Assembly: GCA_006384855.1 (NCBI GenBank)
Contig: VCJN01000664.1
Coordinates: 1 to 64,000 of the forward strand
Length of the DNA stretch: 64,000 nucleotides
Direction: 5' to 3'
DNA from: Tetraselmis striata
Lineage: Eukaryota; Chlorophyta; Chlorodendrophyceae; Chlorodendrales; Chlorodendraceae
A program made the position numbers and the translations under genes. Below are positions 45,543 through 55,400 of this stretch, one piece after another (position 1 is the first letter of the stretch; every line of letters starts with the position of its first letter). Under the pieces are notes generated by a model. The model did no database searches. It saw only the letters and a program-made list of their open reading frames with translations, and was not told the DNA's origin.

Positions 45543-46027
45543 TTTTCCAGCGATTTCGGGATCTGGGGCGCCCTTTCCTCCAGTCTCGTGATGTCCGCCG
45601 CGACGTGCCTTATGAAATCAGAAATATTACGGTACGCCCCGTCGTCCACCGAACTTAAAAATGATTCCATATTGATCTCCCGGACCAGCTCGGAGTATCT
45701 CGTGGATACCTCATCGTGTTTGTTATAACGTTCCGACCATCCCATTGTACTGGACAGGCTCGAAACGGCTCCCGCGAGGAGCGAAAGGCACCCGGATACG
45801 GTCACGGCTATACCGATTTCGCCGGTATGCCTAATACCGAAAACAATGTTAACGCATCCGACCGCCAAACTGATCATAATGTTGCTGTATATCACCGCAT
45901 CGTACCGTTTCTTGAAATACCGGTAAGCGTCCCCATGAATCTTTCGTTGTTTTCTGGACAACTCGCGCCACCGAAGCAATAACGGATTTTCGATGTCGAT
46001 ACTGACGGGCTCGGAGCCGGCGCTCAT
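45530..46027 (-). CDS. SLATT-like two-TM protein of the element
   Basis: 165 aa. Two hydrophobic helices (about residues 45-63, YSNIMISLAVGCVNIVFGI, and 69-90, GIAVTVSGCLSLLAGAVSSL) are followed by a helical region with YNKHDEVSTRYSELVREINM. This layout of two TM helices plus an H---A-RY--L--EI helix is that of SLATT/DUF4231-type proteins, known as membrane effectors in bacterial conflict systems and present in some large DNA viruses. Its function here is unknown. A short acidic N-terminus precedes a basic stretch (SRKQRKIHGDAYRYFKKRY). Confidence 0.55.
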   Translation of the reverse strand: MSAGSEPVSIDIENPLLLRWRELSRKQRKIHGDAYRYFKKRYDAVIYSNIMISLAVGCVNIVFGIRHTGEIGIAVTVSGCLSLLAGAVSSLSSTMGWSERYNKHDEVSTRYSELVREINMESFLSSVDDGAYRNISDFIRHVAADITRLEERAPQIPKSLENCSS

Positions 46028-46030
46028 TTG

Positions 46031-46246
46031 TTAGTTTCGGAATACAATTTGGCCATGTATCGAAGGATTGCTAAACCCAATCTCAAGATTTTGACGGCTT
46101 GCAATATCGGATATTTCGTACCCCAACGAGTTGGTTTTGATTGAAGTCGTAAACCCAATCAAAGTGTTTCGCCCCACGAAGGTTGCAATGGTTGGAGTGT
46201 TGCTTCTGAACTGGCTGATGTTGACCGTAACCACAGAGTTGCTCAT
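46031..46246 (-). CDS. Small unknown protein of the element
   Basis: 71 aa (MSNSVVTVNISQF start). Beta-rich composition and a position between the adhesin-type genes suggest a small structural protein. Not recognised. Confidence 0.45.
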   Translation of the reverse strand: MSNSVVTVNISQFRSNTPTIATFVGRNTLIGFTTSIKTNSLGYEISDIASRQNLEIGFSNPSIHGQIVFRN

Positions 46247-46264
46247 TATCTAGAGGCTAAGAGA

Positions 46265-47164
46265 TCATGCCGTGTCGGAAAAAGAGAGGCCTATATCGAC
46301 GGCCGCCTCCTCATTCCCTGGCGTGGCAGTTAGCGAGAACGAATCAAGGGTCGGGGGAGTTGTATCGGAAGCGGTCGTAATAGTATCGGGCGTAGAAGCT
46401 GTAGCCAAAGTCTCGTTCCCGACATTGTCCCTAGCCAACAACCAGCCGTAATAGGTTGTTCCGGGCGTCAATCCGCTGGTCGTATGAGATGTAACCGTAC
46501 CACCAAGAGGTACACCGTTTGCTTTTATAGCTGCAGCGGTGGGAGCGCTGGTTTGCGTGTCCGAAATCCATAGATACAGACTCTGTACCGCATCGTTGTC
46601 GCTAGACGCTATCGTGATATCGATCTCCGAAGTAGCCGGTGTACCGGAGGCGAGGGTGAATGTAGAGATAACCGGCAAGGTATTGTCTTCGGTCGTATAC
46701 GCACCGAGCGGTGTGATTGACTCATTGCCACTCCCATCAACGAGCCGGAGCCAGAAATATCGTTGAGCGTTGGGGGCGCCGATAATATAGGTGTAATTCA
46801 GACTGGACCCAGATATACTGCCAGTAATGTTGGTTTCCGTACGCGTACCCATATCGTTGACTGTGTTCACGCCGAGGTGTGCTTGAGAGACGGCCATTGT
46901 TTGTTCAAATTCAAAGAGAAAAGCAATGTCTGATTCTGACAACGTTGTCTCGACCGACGTTAGAAGCGCAGAAAGAAGACCCGGGTCGATCGAAAAGCCT
47001 TTCCCGAAGAGCTCGACGAACGCCATCCTAACTTTATCCATACCAAACCCGATAAGCGGGCCGGGGAACTCGATACTCTGTTCTGAAGTCCCGAAGGTGT
47101 GGCGGTTCATTTTAATGACGAGGTCAGTAAATTTCCTCAATCCGCTCGGTAGAATGTTATACAA
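46265..47164 (-). CDS. FN3-repeat surface protein of the element
   Basis: 299 aa. After an N-terminal part without known domain (residues 1-90), at least two FN3-like repeats follow, with the recurring words YFWLRLVDGSGNES, TSGLTPGTTYYGWLLARDNVGNE and TTPPTLDSFSLTA. It shares the FN3 style of the gene at 44742, so both may belong to one fibre or spike. It overlaps the next gene upstream by 28 nt. Confidence 0.65.
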   Translation of the reverse strand: MYNILPSGLRKFTDLVIKMNRHTFGTSEQSIEFPGPLIGFGMDKVRMAFVELFGKGFSIDPGLLSALLTSVETTLSESDIAFLFEFEQTMAVSQAHLGVNTVNDMGTRTETNITGSISGSSLNYTYIIGAPNAQRYFWLRLVDGSGNESITPLGAYTTEDNTLPVISTFTLASGTPATSEIDITIASSDNDAVQSLYLWISDTQTSAPTAAAIKANGVPLGGTVTSHTTSGLTPGTTYYGWLLARDNVGNETLATASTPDTITTASDTTPPTLDSFSLTATPGNEEAAVDIGLSFSDTA

Positions 47165-48126
47165 ACTACGTAGTGTGATGCATCGTTCATGAGCGCGTAT
47201 GACACAGCATCACGGAGCTCCAATGTTAGAAACCCCATATGGTCCAAAGGAGGCCTAATAGGAATCCCCACAGTGTCGCTGCAAACTGGTTTGATGCTTT
47301 GCTTGTACCCGAAGTACTTTTCGCCCGAGTCATCGTTGCTCCCAGGTAGGTACGCCAAAACGCTTCGGTTTTGGTGCGGATCGATAACAAAGCTTGGGGT
47401 CGATATCACAAGCCCGGGGGGCAAGGAGCCTAGTGCCATGTCCACATACACAGGTGAGCAATAGCTCACCGCCACGTTCCAGGGGGTCGTGCGATCCATT
47501 TCGAAGGTTTTGAAATCGAACGGGATGCTCACAACGCTCGAGTCGTTGTTGACAAGAGTCGCTAGATTGTCGCCGCTATTGACCCACAAATGATAGAAGC
47601 TTTGGGCGATTGGCCTCTCCGGTTCATCTGTCCAAAACACAAGGCTGAAACTGAAATCCTCTTTATCAAACGGTCTGAAAAGGAATATCTCGCGGGACGT
47701 GGGGGTATGTGTTTGGAAAAGTCTGAACTGGAGCTCTCCCAGGGTCGCCAGTTGGTCGCCCAGGGTTATACCTCCGCAACAACTCGATTGGAGGTATGGC
47801 GTGTCGGCCATTACCCCGTAATAAGCCGTCTGGCGAGCCGAGGGCAGGAGCGCCAGGATGGGGTCCTTGTTACCCTGATTCCAAGCCTTGTGTGTGTTGA
47901 TCGTCGGAAACGACAAGCACGTCAGAAGGAGTGATAGCGACCGCTGAGTGTTTTGTTCATAAGAGGCTCCGATTGATGACCCCACGACTGGCGTTATCCA
48001 TTCAACACCGAAGCGCACCAGTTTACCGGCAAACTCGTTGAGACGACCCCGCCCCATATCAAACGCAAAGTCGTACATCTCCCCGCGAGACCGGTCCGCT
48101 GAATTTACAAGGATGCGGCTTATCAT
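47137..48126 (-). CDS. Probable virion structural protein of the element
   Basis: 329 aa. The start ISRILVNSADRSRGEMYDF resembles the N-NS-DR---G---DF opening seen in minor structural proteins of Polinton-like viruses. The rest is beta-rich. It lies immediately downstream of the capsid gene and is probably co-transcribed with it. The exact role is not established. Confidence 0.5.
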   Translation of the reverse strand: MISRILVNSADRSRGEMYDFAFDMGRGRLNEFAGKLVRFGVEWITPVVGSSIGASYEQNTQRSLSLLLTCLSFPTINTHKAWNQGNKDPILALLPSARQTAYYGVMADTPYLQSSCCGGITLGDQLATLGELQFRLFQTHTPTSREIFLFRPFDKEDFSFSLVFWTDEPERPIAQSFYHLWVNSGDNLATLVNNDSSVVSIPFDFKTFEMDRTTPWNVAVSYCSPVYVDMALGSLPPGLVISTPSFVIDPHQNRSVLAYLPGSNDDSGEKYFGYKQSIKPVCSDTVGIPIRPPLDHMGFLTLELRDAVSYALMNDASHYVVCITFYRAD

Positions 48127-48139
48127 TTATGTATTCCAC

Positions 48140-49372
48140 CTAAAAAACCGTCTGGGCCATACCGCTAGGGTCAATGAAGAGGATCGCGTCCTGATGAGTG
48201 AAAGTATCGATACGGAGAGGTGCAGTAAGAGCTGCCGCGAACTGAGCCTTTAGGTAAATGGTGGATGTGCTCACATCTACACCGCTCTCGGAAACCATGC
48301 TCTTGTGGGACTGGGTCTCGAGGTCCTGGGCCACAATGTAGGTCCCCTCACTCGCCACCCAACTGTCTCTGCGGATCTGCCCGTGGTGGTCTAGAGCGCC
48401 GAAAGCATGGAAAGCCTTCTGAAGCTCAGCGAACGCCTCAGCATTTGAATCAACAGGTTTCTGAGGAGTCAGTTGACCACCAACGTCATAATGCCAACGA
48501 CCCTCATCCCCGAAGGGGTTGGTGCGTGTGGAGACGTATTTCGCTGTCCCACTGGCGGCGTTCGTTTGCAGACGGAACATACTGAATATCGTCTTCAATG
48601 AACGGTAATTGCCAGAGATAAGTGTATTGATTAGCGTAGAGCCGGTCGCGACGCTCGAGGCGTGGTTGCTAAAGGTGGTCATGGGGATACGATAGCCACC
48701 CGCATTCGCCTGGGAAATTGCGTTGGCCACAGAACCATCCAGCTTGATCATTTCCGCGCAAAACTCGACGTCAATCACATCCCATACGCGTGATGCGGTT
48801 GAAACCTGGGCGTCCTTCTCCGAAGCGAGGGTAAGATTCAAACGAAGATGGTTCCGTACCATATCACCAACGGGGAGGTACTTATTCTGCATAGTTCCGA
48901 GTATGCCCGAGACAAGGGGGAGACACACTGTTATCTCAGCGCTTCCGGCAATTGTCGCGCCAGTACGTGGAGTGGAATTATTCCTGCCTTCAGCAACACT
49001 TCCTCCCCATGCGGCTTGCAGGGTGTCACCCTGAGAATCCTCTAGCAGGGCCACCAGCGCCGGATATTGGTCAATGTATTCCAACACGTTGCTACCATAA
49101 ACAATCTCCAGCAGACGGATAACCGAGTGGGCGGAGTTGTCCAAGACCATGGTATTAGCGGCAGTTTCATCCTTGTTGCGGATCTTGAACTTTAGGTACG
49201 ACTGCTTCGTGTTGAGATACTCCCCCTTGTTGCCGCACGGGACAGCAATCTGGATGGTATCGCCAGGTTTGAATTCGCGCCCGTTAATAGGAGGAATGTT
49301 GTGGCGGTATTTCATGGCCGAAACGGCCCGAGGTTTTGCTGCGTACACGAAAGAGTCCGAAAGGCCGCTCAT
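48140..49372 (-). CDS. Major capsid protein candidate (double jelly roll)
   Basis: 410 aa. The features of hexon-like capsid proteins of adintoviruses and Polintons are present: an N-terminal extended arm, KYRHNIPPINGREFKPGD, then YLNTKQSYLKFKIRN, the conserved-type GSNVLEYIDQYPALVALLED, and LPLVSGILG with YLPVGDM between the two predicted jelly rolls. It would form the trimeric capsomers of an icosahedral shell. The start is fixed by an ATG preceded by GAATCAAAACC. The assignment is from motif style and neighbours, not from a search. Confidence 0.75.
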   Translation of the reverse strand: MSGLSDSFVYAAKPRAVSAMKYRHNIPPINGREFKPGDTIQIAVPCGNKGEYLNTKQSYLKFKIRNKDETAANTMVLDNSAHSVIRLLEIVYGSNVLEYIDQYPALVALLEDSQGDTLQAAWGGSVAEGRNNSTPRTGATIAGSAEITVCLPLVSGILGTMQNKYLPVGDMVRNHLRLNLTLASEKDAQVSTASRVWDVIDVEFCAEMIKLDGSVANAISQANAGGYRIPMTTFSNHASSVATGSTLINTLISGNYRSLKTIFSMFRLQTNAASGTAKYVSTRTNPFGDEGRWHYDVGGQLTPQKPVDSNAEAFAELQKAFHAFGALDHHGQIRRDSWVASEGTYIVAQDLETQSHKSMVSESGVDVSTSTIYLKAQFAAALTAPLRIDTFTHQDAILFIDPSGMAQTVF

Positions 49373-49398
49373 GGTTTTGATTCATACTTACATAAGTT

Positions 49399-49731
49399 TT
49401 AACTGCCTCGCTCCAGAGGGGAACCTCGCCCCTTGATCGATCGATAGGCATCCTTTACAGCACCGGCCCCGGCTTTAGCGCCGGCGAAATCGAGGCCCCT
49501 CCCAGCGATAGCATTTTCGGCCACGCCCGCGAGTGTTCCGACACCTTTTGCCGCGGCACCCACGGAACCAGCTAGAGCGGCGGCCTCGGGGCCGATACCT
49601 GGGATGGCGGATAAGACTGGGGTTGCTCCAAGCAGGAAATCGCCCACCTTATTTCCAACTGTGCGTATTCCGTGGGACACTTTACCACCGATGTTTCGGA
49701 GAGAGCGCCCGAATTTTGAGAAGAAGCTCAT
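49399..49731 (-). CDS. Amphipathic virion protein (pVI-like) of the element
   Basis: 110 aa from the ATG at 49731. The N-terminus (MSFFSKFGRSLRNIGGKV) is a basic amphipathic helix, followed by an Ala/Gly-rich region (PGIGPEAAALAGSVGAAAKG). In adenoviruses and adintoviruses a protein of this kind sits inside the capsid and disrupts membranes. The analogy is inferred from composition and from its place directly upstream of the capsid gene. Confidence 0.5.
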   Translation of the reverse strand: MSFFSKFGRSLRNIGGKVSHGIRTVGNKVGDFLLGATPVLSAIPGIGPEAAALAGSVGAAAKGVGTLAGVAENAIAGRGLDFAGAKAGAGAVKDAYRSIKGRGSPLERGS

Positions 49732-49758
49732 GTTTTGATACGAGATCACAAAATATGA

Positions 49759-50301
49759 TCAAGCCATTGCTTCCTTGAGCCGCTTAAGGAGTTCCTTTTT
49801 ATTGCCCCCCATAGAAAGTCCCATAGCCTTGAGACGGTCACGCAAATCGTCTCTTAACGCTTTATTTAGCTGATCCAATTGTGTTCCAGCTTCACTCATA
49901 ACCGGAACTGTCTGCGCTCCAGCTTCACTCATAACCGGAACTGTCTGTGCTTGAGATTCTCGCGCCAGCCGCGACCGCTCGGCCGACCCGCCTAGGGTAT
50001 GTCCGTCCGTACTGAGTCCCAAGGGAACCCCAGTATTTTGCGGTGTCGCTATTGGCTCCAGCGGCCTCGTTCCGAAGCCGTTATCAATGCTGACGGGTGA
50101 ATAGCTTGAGTACCCCTTTTCGAACGGGATGAACGGCGGCATAGATGATGCCTCTCCACTGCCGCTTATTCCTGATTGAACCACGTTTACTCGCACGGTC
50201 TGCGTTGTATTACCTCTACGCGCCCGGGGTCTGCGTGCGGCCGGCTTCTTCTTGGAAGCTTTCTTTGCAGGTTTCTTCGATTCTTTATTAGTCCTCGGCA
50301 T
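49759..50301 (-). CDS. Basic core-like protein with SAP-type end
   Basis: 180 aa. The first ~35 residues are a Lys/Arg/Ala tract (KKPAKKASKKKPAARRPRARR), typical of DNA-condensing virion proteins. The middle is low-complexity, with a 10-residue direct repeat QTVPVMSEAG. The C-terminus LRDRLKAMGLSMGGNKKELL looks like a SAP DNA-binding motif. It overlaps the ATPase gene by 14 nt. A genome-core role is inferred. Confidence 0.55.
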   Translation of the reverse strand: MPRTNKESKKPAKKASKKKPAARRPRARRGNTTQTVRVNVVQSGISGSGEASSMPPFIPFEKGYSSYSPVSIDNGFGTRPLEPIATPQNTGVPLGLSTDGHTLGGSAERSRLARESQAQTVPVMSEAGAQTVPVMSEAGTQLDQLNKALRDDLRDRLKAMGLSMGGNKKELLKRLKEAMA

Positions 50302-51010
50302 GGCTCTTTATTAAATCAAACCGCTTATAAAATTTTGTTTGCTCGACGTCTGCAAAAAGGAAAGAGTATTGGGAGTCAAAAACAAAGCGCATGAGCCGCT
50401 CCGCCTCTGATTTGTCCATAGATATCAGCTCTTCGAAAATTGCGGTATATTCCTTTTTGTTTCTCGGTTTGAACATGGCGAAATGAGACAACGTTTTGCG
50501 TATGGAAAGAGGCATTGCGATATACGACTGTACTAGAACTATTATAGAAAGGCGGTAGTGCCGGCGGTTGTATATAAGATCCTTGAGCTCTCGTTGAATA
50601 TCGGCGTCTTTTAACGCTACGGTTACGTCGTCTAGGATAAGTAGAGAGCTCTTTTTGTCCGCCGCCGCGTCCTTAACAGAAGCGGTTATGTTTTCTAGAC
50701 TACTATAGTCTAGCTCATCATGGATACGCTCGTGGCCCTCGAACGGGTTGTTTTTTAGGCTAGCCACGGAGTGAGATGGCATGACGACGTGTACATGATG
50801 AAACGCCTTGCAATATGCATTCCTGCTCGTGAGGAGGTTGATCATGAGCGACGTTTTACCGCTCCCGGCCGATCCAATGATCGCCATGAAAAATGGCCGG
50901 CACGGAAGTGGTTTCTCGATTTGCTTCGATATCGGTTTGTCGCAAAGAAATACCGGGGGATTAAGCTTGAACGCCGACCTCTCGGCTATTTCGAATTCTT
51001 TTTTCGGCAT
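50288..51010 (-). CDS. A32-type genome-packaging ATPase of the element
   Basis: 240 aa. Walker A GSAGSGKT (residues 46-53) and Walker B LLILDDV (about 123-129) are both present, with the FtsK/HerA-A32 spacing and a following RHYRLSIIVLVQSY strand that resembles the sensor region. These enzymes drive DNA into preformed capsids. Its size and its position next to the virion genes agree with Polintons and adintoviruses. It overlaps its upstream neighbour by 25 nt. Confidence 0.88.
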   Translation of the reverse strand: MPKKEFEIAERSAFKLNPPVFLCDKPISKQIEKPLPCRPFFMAIIGSAGSGKTSLMINLLTSRNAYCKAFHHVHVVMPSHSVASLKNNPFEGHERIHDELDYSSLENITASVKDAAADKKSSLLILDDVTVALKDADIQRELKDLIYNRRHYRLSIIVLVQSYIAMPLSIRKTLSHFAMFKPRNKKEYTAIFEELISMDKSEAERLMRFVFDSQYSFLFADVEQTKFYKRFDLIKSHAED

Positions 51011-51201
51011 TGCTTTTTGATCTTACTTTTGATTTCCTTAGCACCAGCCTCCGCCCAACACTGAATCTCGAGAAGCTCACATTGCTCAGGCGTAAATCCC
51101 GGGTAGTTTGCCGCCCACCAATCACGCTTACCGTAATTAGGTTCGCGTAGCAGCAAAAAATCGATGGCGCTAATCTCAGGCTTGGTCTGTTTGTCATTCA
51201 T
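50986..51201 (-). CDS. Small unknown protein of the element
   Basis: 71 aa, from MNDKQTKPEISAIDF to a basic end (KEIKSKIKKQCRKKNSK). A longer frame upstream exists, but this ATG abuts the symmetric promoter at 51202-51224 and the frame quality changes there. The middle has YGKRDWWAANYPGFTPEQCELLE. Not recognised. Confidence 0.55.
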   Translation of the reverse strand: MNDKQTKPEISAIDFLLLREPNYGKRDWWAANYPGFTPEQCELLEIQCWAEAGAKEIKSKIKKQCRKKNSK

Positions 51202-51224
51202 TTTTTCTATTATAGATAGAAAAA
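51202..51224. promoter_or_regulatory. Symmetric divergent promoter of the element
   Basis: Only 25 bp separate two divergent start codons (51201 minus, 51227 plus). The gap is a perfect inverted repeat: arms TTTTTCTAT and ATAGAAAAA around TATAG. It can present the same TATA-like sequence to both strands. Position and symmetry support a bidirectional promoter; transcripts have not been seen. Confidence 0.6.
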
Positions 51225-51226
51225 GC

Positions 51227-51592
51227 ATGAACCCATGGACGATAGCATGGAACATACAGCCTGGTAGCCCTCGGAATGATGACGTACTTGAGCGAGTGTC
51301 TGGTGAAGGCTCGAGTGATGAGCAAAACCCCGAACCAGAAAGAGGAGTAACCAAGCGACCGCCAAGCAGTCGGCAGTCCAAACATTTGCAACAAGCTCGT
51401 CGCGCAAAGAGTGAAAAACGATTGTTAATGGAAAAGCTTTATGCCGAGCACATGGCTCCCAAACCACCGCCAAAGGCTACTGGGGCTGTGACAAAGCCGA
51501 AGCGTGCTAGAGCACACAAGCCTGCGGCTCCCCCGGTAGAGGAAGTAGAAGAGCCAAAGGCTACTGATCAGTTTCAATTCGTGATATACTAA
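51227..51592 (+). CDS. Basic unknown protein of the element
   Basis: 121 aa, first gene of the plus block. It starts MNPWTIAWNIQPGSP and is rich in Lys, Arg, Pro and Glu (KPPPKATGAVTKPKRARAHK), so it is probably disordered. It could be a core or scaffold protein. The start was chosen at the ATG that follows the symmetric promoter. Confidence 0.5.
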   Translation: MNPWTIAWNIQPGSPRNDDVLERVSGEGSSDEQNPEPERGVTKRPPSSRQSKHLQQARRAKSEKRLLMEKLYAEHMAPKPPPKATGAVTKPKRARAHKPAAPPVEEVEEPKATDQFQFVIY

Positions 51593-51596
51593 TCAA

Positions 51597-52466
51597 ATGT
51601 TGCAGCAGTTGTTTCTCGATACGCAGCACAGCGACTTCGTGCTTCAAGACGGTACCCATGTGTTTTGGCTCCCCGACTCGATTATCGCCCCAGAAAGGCA
51701 TTATTTAGAGGCCCGGCTTCTAAATGTCTGGATCCCACACACCTTCTACAGTGTTTTCGAACACAACGATACGCTCGCGGTGAGGTTCTTCCCCCCTGGT
51801 GATCCAAGCGGCCGATACGAGGAAATCAAGTTGCCCCACGGAAATAGATCGATAGACGAGCTGATTGAGATAATCAACCCACAACTCCAGTACACGTTCG
51901 AAATGGTGTATTCACAGGCGACAAACAAGATCACGTTCGTATCCGACCACCTAGCCGAAATTGTCATAGAACCAGCCACTACTTGCGGCTCTTTGCTTGG
52001 CTTAACAGCGGGCGAGGTCAGTGTTGATGGGCAGCTGTCGGCGTCAAGGGGCGTCGACCTCACAAGGACCTCATCGATTTTCATGCGGACGTCGCTACAC
52101 ACCTCCAACCGCGATCCCATCACTAGGCGAACATCGGACGTCCTCGCAAAAATCCCAGTTACGTCGCAATTCAACGAACTAGAGCACTACTCAACCGATG
52201 CATGGGTGGAATGCAAAAACATCAATCTCTCTTACATTGTGTGTAGGCTAGAAGATGATAACGGCAGATTTCTTGATCTAAACGGGGGGCGATGGATAGC
52301 GACAATTAAACTACGAATAACCAAAAGCGATGAACCGATCCCGGACAGCGTCCGCGCCCTTGAAAGTCAACGGGAGGAGGAGGCTCGAGGTGGACAACAG
52401 CGAGCTACAGCTGGAGATAGCGAGCCTAAGCAACGAGATCGCAACGAACGGAGCAAATCTGATTGA
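51597..52466 (+). CDS. Penton (minor capsid) protein candidate
   Basis: 289 aa. The opening [20 protein letters not shown] and [19 protein letters not shown], the [13 protein letters not shown] block and [17 protein letters not shown] near the end follow the single-jelly-roll penton pattern of adintoviruses and Polintons. Pentons close the fivefold vertices and often anchor fibres, and the fibre gene follows immediately and overlaps this one by 137 nt in another frame. The last ~45 residues are charged and probably disordered. Confidence 0.65.
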   Translation: MLQQLFLDTQHSDFVLQDGTHVFWLPDSIIAPERHYLEARLLNVWIPHTFYSVFEHNDTLAVRFFPPGDPSGRYEEIKLPHGNRSIDELIEIINPQLQYTFEMVYSQATNKITFVSDHLAEIVIEPATTCGSLLGLTAGEVSVDGQLSASRGVDLTRTSSIFMRTSLHTSNRDPITRRTSDVLAKIPVTSQFNELEHYSTDAWVECKNINLSYIVCRLEDDNGRFLDLNGGRWIATIKLRITKSDEPIPDSVRALESQREEEARGGQQRATAGDSEPKQRDRNERSKSD

Positions 52467-55400
52467 TCTTGAGGGGGATGTCGCTTCTCTCAGCAATGAG
52501 CTTTGGGAGGCCCAAGCTCGACAAGATTTGGAGCTCGAGACGGCTTGTAATGAGCTTTGGTTGGACCAGTCTAGACAAGATTTGGAGCTCGAGACGGCTT
52601 GTAATGAGCTTTGGTTGGACCAGGCTAGACAAGATTTGCAGCTCGAGACGGCTTGTAATGAGCTTTGGGGCGATCAAGAGCGGCAGGACTTAGCCATTGC
52701 GACGCTGAGCAACGATGTTGCCGCTATAGACGTGACCAGCTACATACCACAAAGCGAAAAAGAGTGGTTCAAGGTCGATATCATTCAGCCCTTGGCTATC
52801 ACACCAGACCCCGAAATCGGTATCATAGATGTGTACGGGCACCTCCGCGATCCGATAGGAGGGCTACATGATATCGGTGAAGCCGGTAAACCTTGGCGCC
52901 ATGTGTACGCTGAAGAAGGCACTTTTTCAAACCCACAAAACCTGCGGTTCACGTCGTTTCAAGGAGTTGATGGTGATTACAGCTTGTCGGATCTCATCGA
53001 GTACGCTATTTCATTGGTTGAGTCCGACGTAAAGCTTCTTCCGGTTGAGGGCGGAAACGCAGTTGTGGGAACCGCCGCTGATACTCGAGACCTCGGCACA
53101 TTTAACTTCCCATGGCGGGAAATCATCGCCGATGAGCTAACGGCGTATGTTTCAGTAACAACGCCCCGGCTCCAGGAGAAGATATGGAACCAGGGTATTA
53201 CGGTGAAAGGTGATCTTATACCATTCGACATCAATCCGGGGTTCCCGCCTCTGAGCCGCGTGGGGAACTCCACCTTCCCGTTTCTCGAAGGGCATTTCGG
53301 CAACCTCTACGCCGGCAACCTCTTCGCAAACGATTCCGGCGGAACAACGCGCCGCGTTTTGCTGGAAGGCGACACGGTTTCATCCTCTCTCGACTGGGTC
53401 GATATTACAGGTGACCAGTCGGTTGTAAACCTCTCGGGCTTCAACCTCGACGTCGACTACACAGGCCCCGCCGGACCCGCGGGACCGCAGGGCCCCGCAG
53501 GAGCAGACTCGACTGTACCAGGACCACAGGGACCGCAGGGTGAGACGGGAGCGGCTGGGCCGGCTGGGCCACAGGGGCCCGCAGGAGCGGACTCGACTGT
53601 ACCTGGCCCGGAAGGTCCAGCTGGCCCACAGGGGCCCGCAGGAGCCGACTCTACTGTACCTGGCCCGGAAGGACCTCAAGGCGCTACAGGACCGGCTGGA
53701 CCACAAGGAGCCGCAGGAGCATACTCGACTGTACCAGGACCGGCAGGTCCGGCGGGACCCACAGGACCCGCGGGACCACAGGGAGCGGCAGGGCCGGAAG
53801 GTCCAGCTGGCCCAGAGGGCCCCGCAGGAGCCGACTCTACTGTACCTGGCCCGGAAGGACCCGCAGGCGCTACAGGACCGGCTGGACCACAAGGAGCCGC
53901 AGGAGCGGACTCGACTGTGCCCGGCCCGGAAGGACCCGCAGGCGCTACTGGCCCGGCTGGACCCCAGGGACCCGCAGGAGCGGACTCGACTGTACCAGGG
54001 CCGGAAGGTCCCGCAGGCGCTACTGGCCCGGCTGGACCCCAGGGACCCGCAGGAGCGGACTCGACTGTACCAGGGCCAGAAGGTCCCCAGGGGCCGGAGG
54101 GTCCGGCTGGCTCTGACGCGAACTCAGATTGGGTGACGCTTCCCAACAGGCCACTTTGGACGGACAATTTCATATACACGCAAAATGTCGGCCCCCAGAT
54201 GTACCCCACCGAAACCACCAACTACGACATCGTCGCGCTCGACAGCGTCACGCCCACCTCCAACCTGGGTTACAACCTGGGCCAGGACCAGCTTAGATGG
54301 CTTTTCCTCTACGCCGGCACCTGCCGCTTCTCCGACGTCGTCGAAATCGGAACCATCGCCGACCGCGTACGGCTGGCCTACGACACCGCCTCGAACCTCA
54401 TGACGCTCGACCGCCCCCTCACACTCTCGCGAACGCCAGAACTGGACTCCGAGGCCGCGACCAAGGCCTACGTCGATACCGCGGTCGCCGGCGTCACCCC
54501 CGCGACGGACTGGGCCTCAGTAACGGGGGCCTCGAAACCGCTCATAAACTACGACGGCTCCGATATGCTTTTCGGCGAAAGCGCCGTTCCAACCCTGAAC
54601 CAAACGTGGGACCTGGGCAAGCCGAACACCAGGTGGCGTGATATCTACACCCAGTTCCTCACGGCGAGCACCGGGGCGTACGTCGGGTCCCTCGAGTGCG
54701 CGCTTCTCACCGGGAACTCGGTGATGTCCATAAACGGGAACAAGATCACGCAGGTGGGGGCGCCCACCACAGGCACGGACGCCGTTAACAAATCCTACGT
54801 CGATAACGCGGTCGCAACGGGAGGAACCCCGAACTGGTCGGCGATTGTCGACAAACCCGATTGGCTGGCCAGCGTGTTCACGAATCTCTTAGATGTTACA
54901 CAATTCGACGGAGAGGTGTGGGTCACCGACCGGCTGTACATTTCAAATTCCTCGGGCGGAGCGGTTTTCACTATCTACCACTTTGACAACCAGCTCAATA
55001 TCACGACGCACTTGGGGTTGCAGAACAATCGCCTCACTCAATGCGGGGACCCCGTGGCAACCACCGACGCCGCGAACAAGCGGTACGTCGACGGCGGTCT
55101 CGCCGACGCCAGGGACTTCTCGGCCGATATGATGGAGATCACCCGGCGCGGTTTGGCTTCGGTGAAGCTCGAGCAAGGGGGTGGGGTTAAAAGCTCCGAC
55201 GGAACCCAATTCATGTACCTCCTGGTGGTCGTGGACCAGTTCTACCTCACGGGGACACTCCCCGGCGGCGGGACGTATACGGGAGGTAAAATCGTGTATT
55301 CAATCTACGATAAAACCACCGGTGTCTTCCGGGAATCGGTCGAACGCCCGTTAACGGCCAACTCCACCACCGGGTTCGATATCTCTAACGGGGCCTTGTA

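Noticed and set aside
49838-49952. Short direct repeats considered as a CRISPR-like array
   Set aside because: Only two copies, in frame, coding QTVPVMSEAG within a protein; no spacer structure.
53540-54221. Overlapping frames on both strands inside the collagen-like region
   Set aside because: Shadows of the repetitive Gly-Pro codons of the fibre gene.
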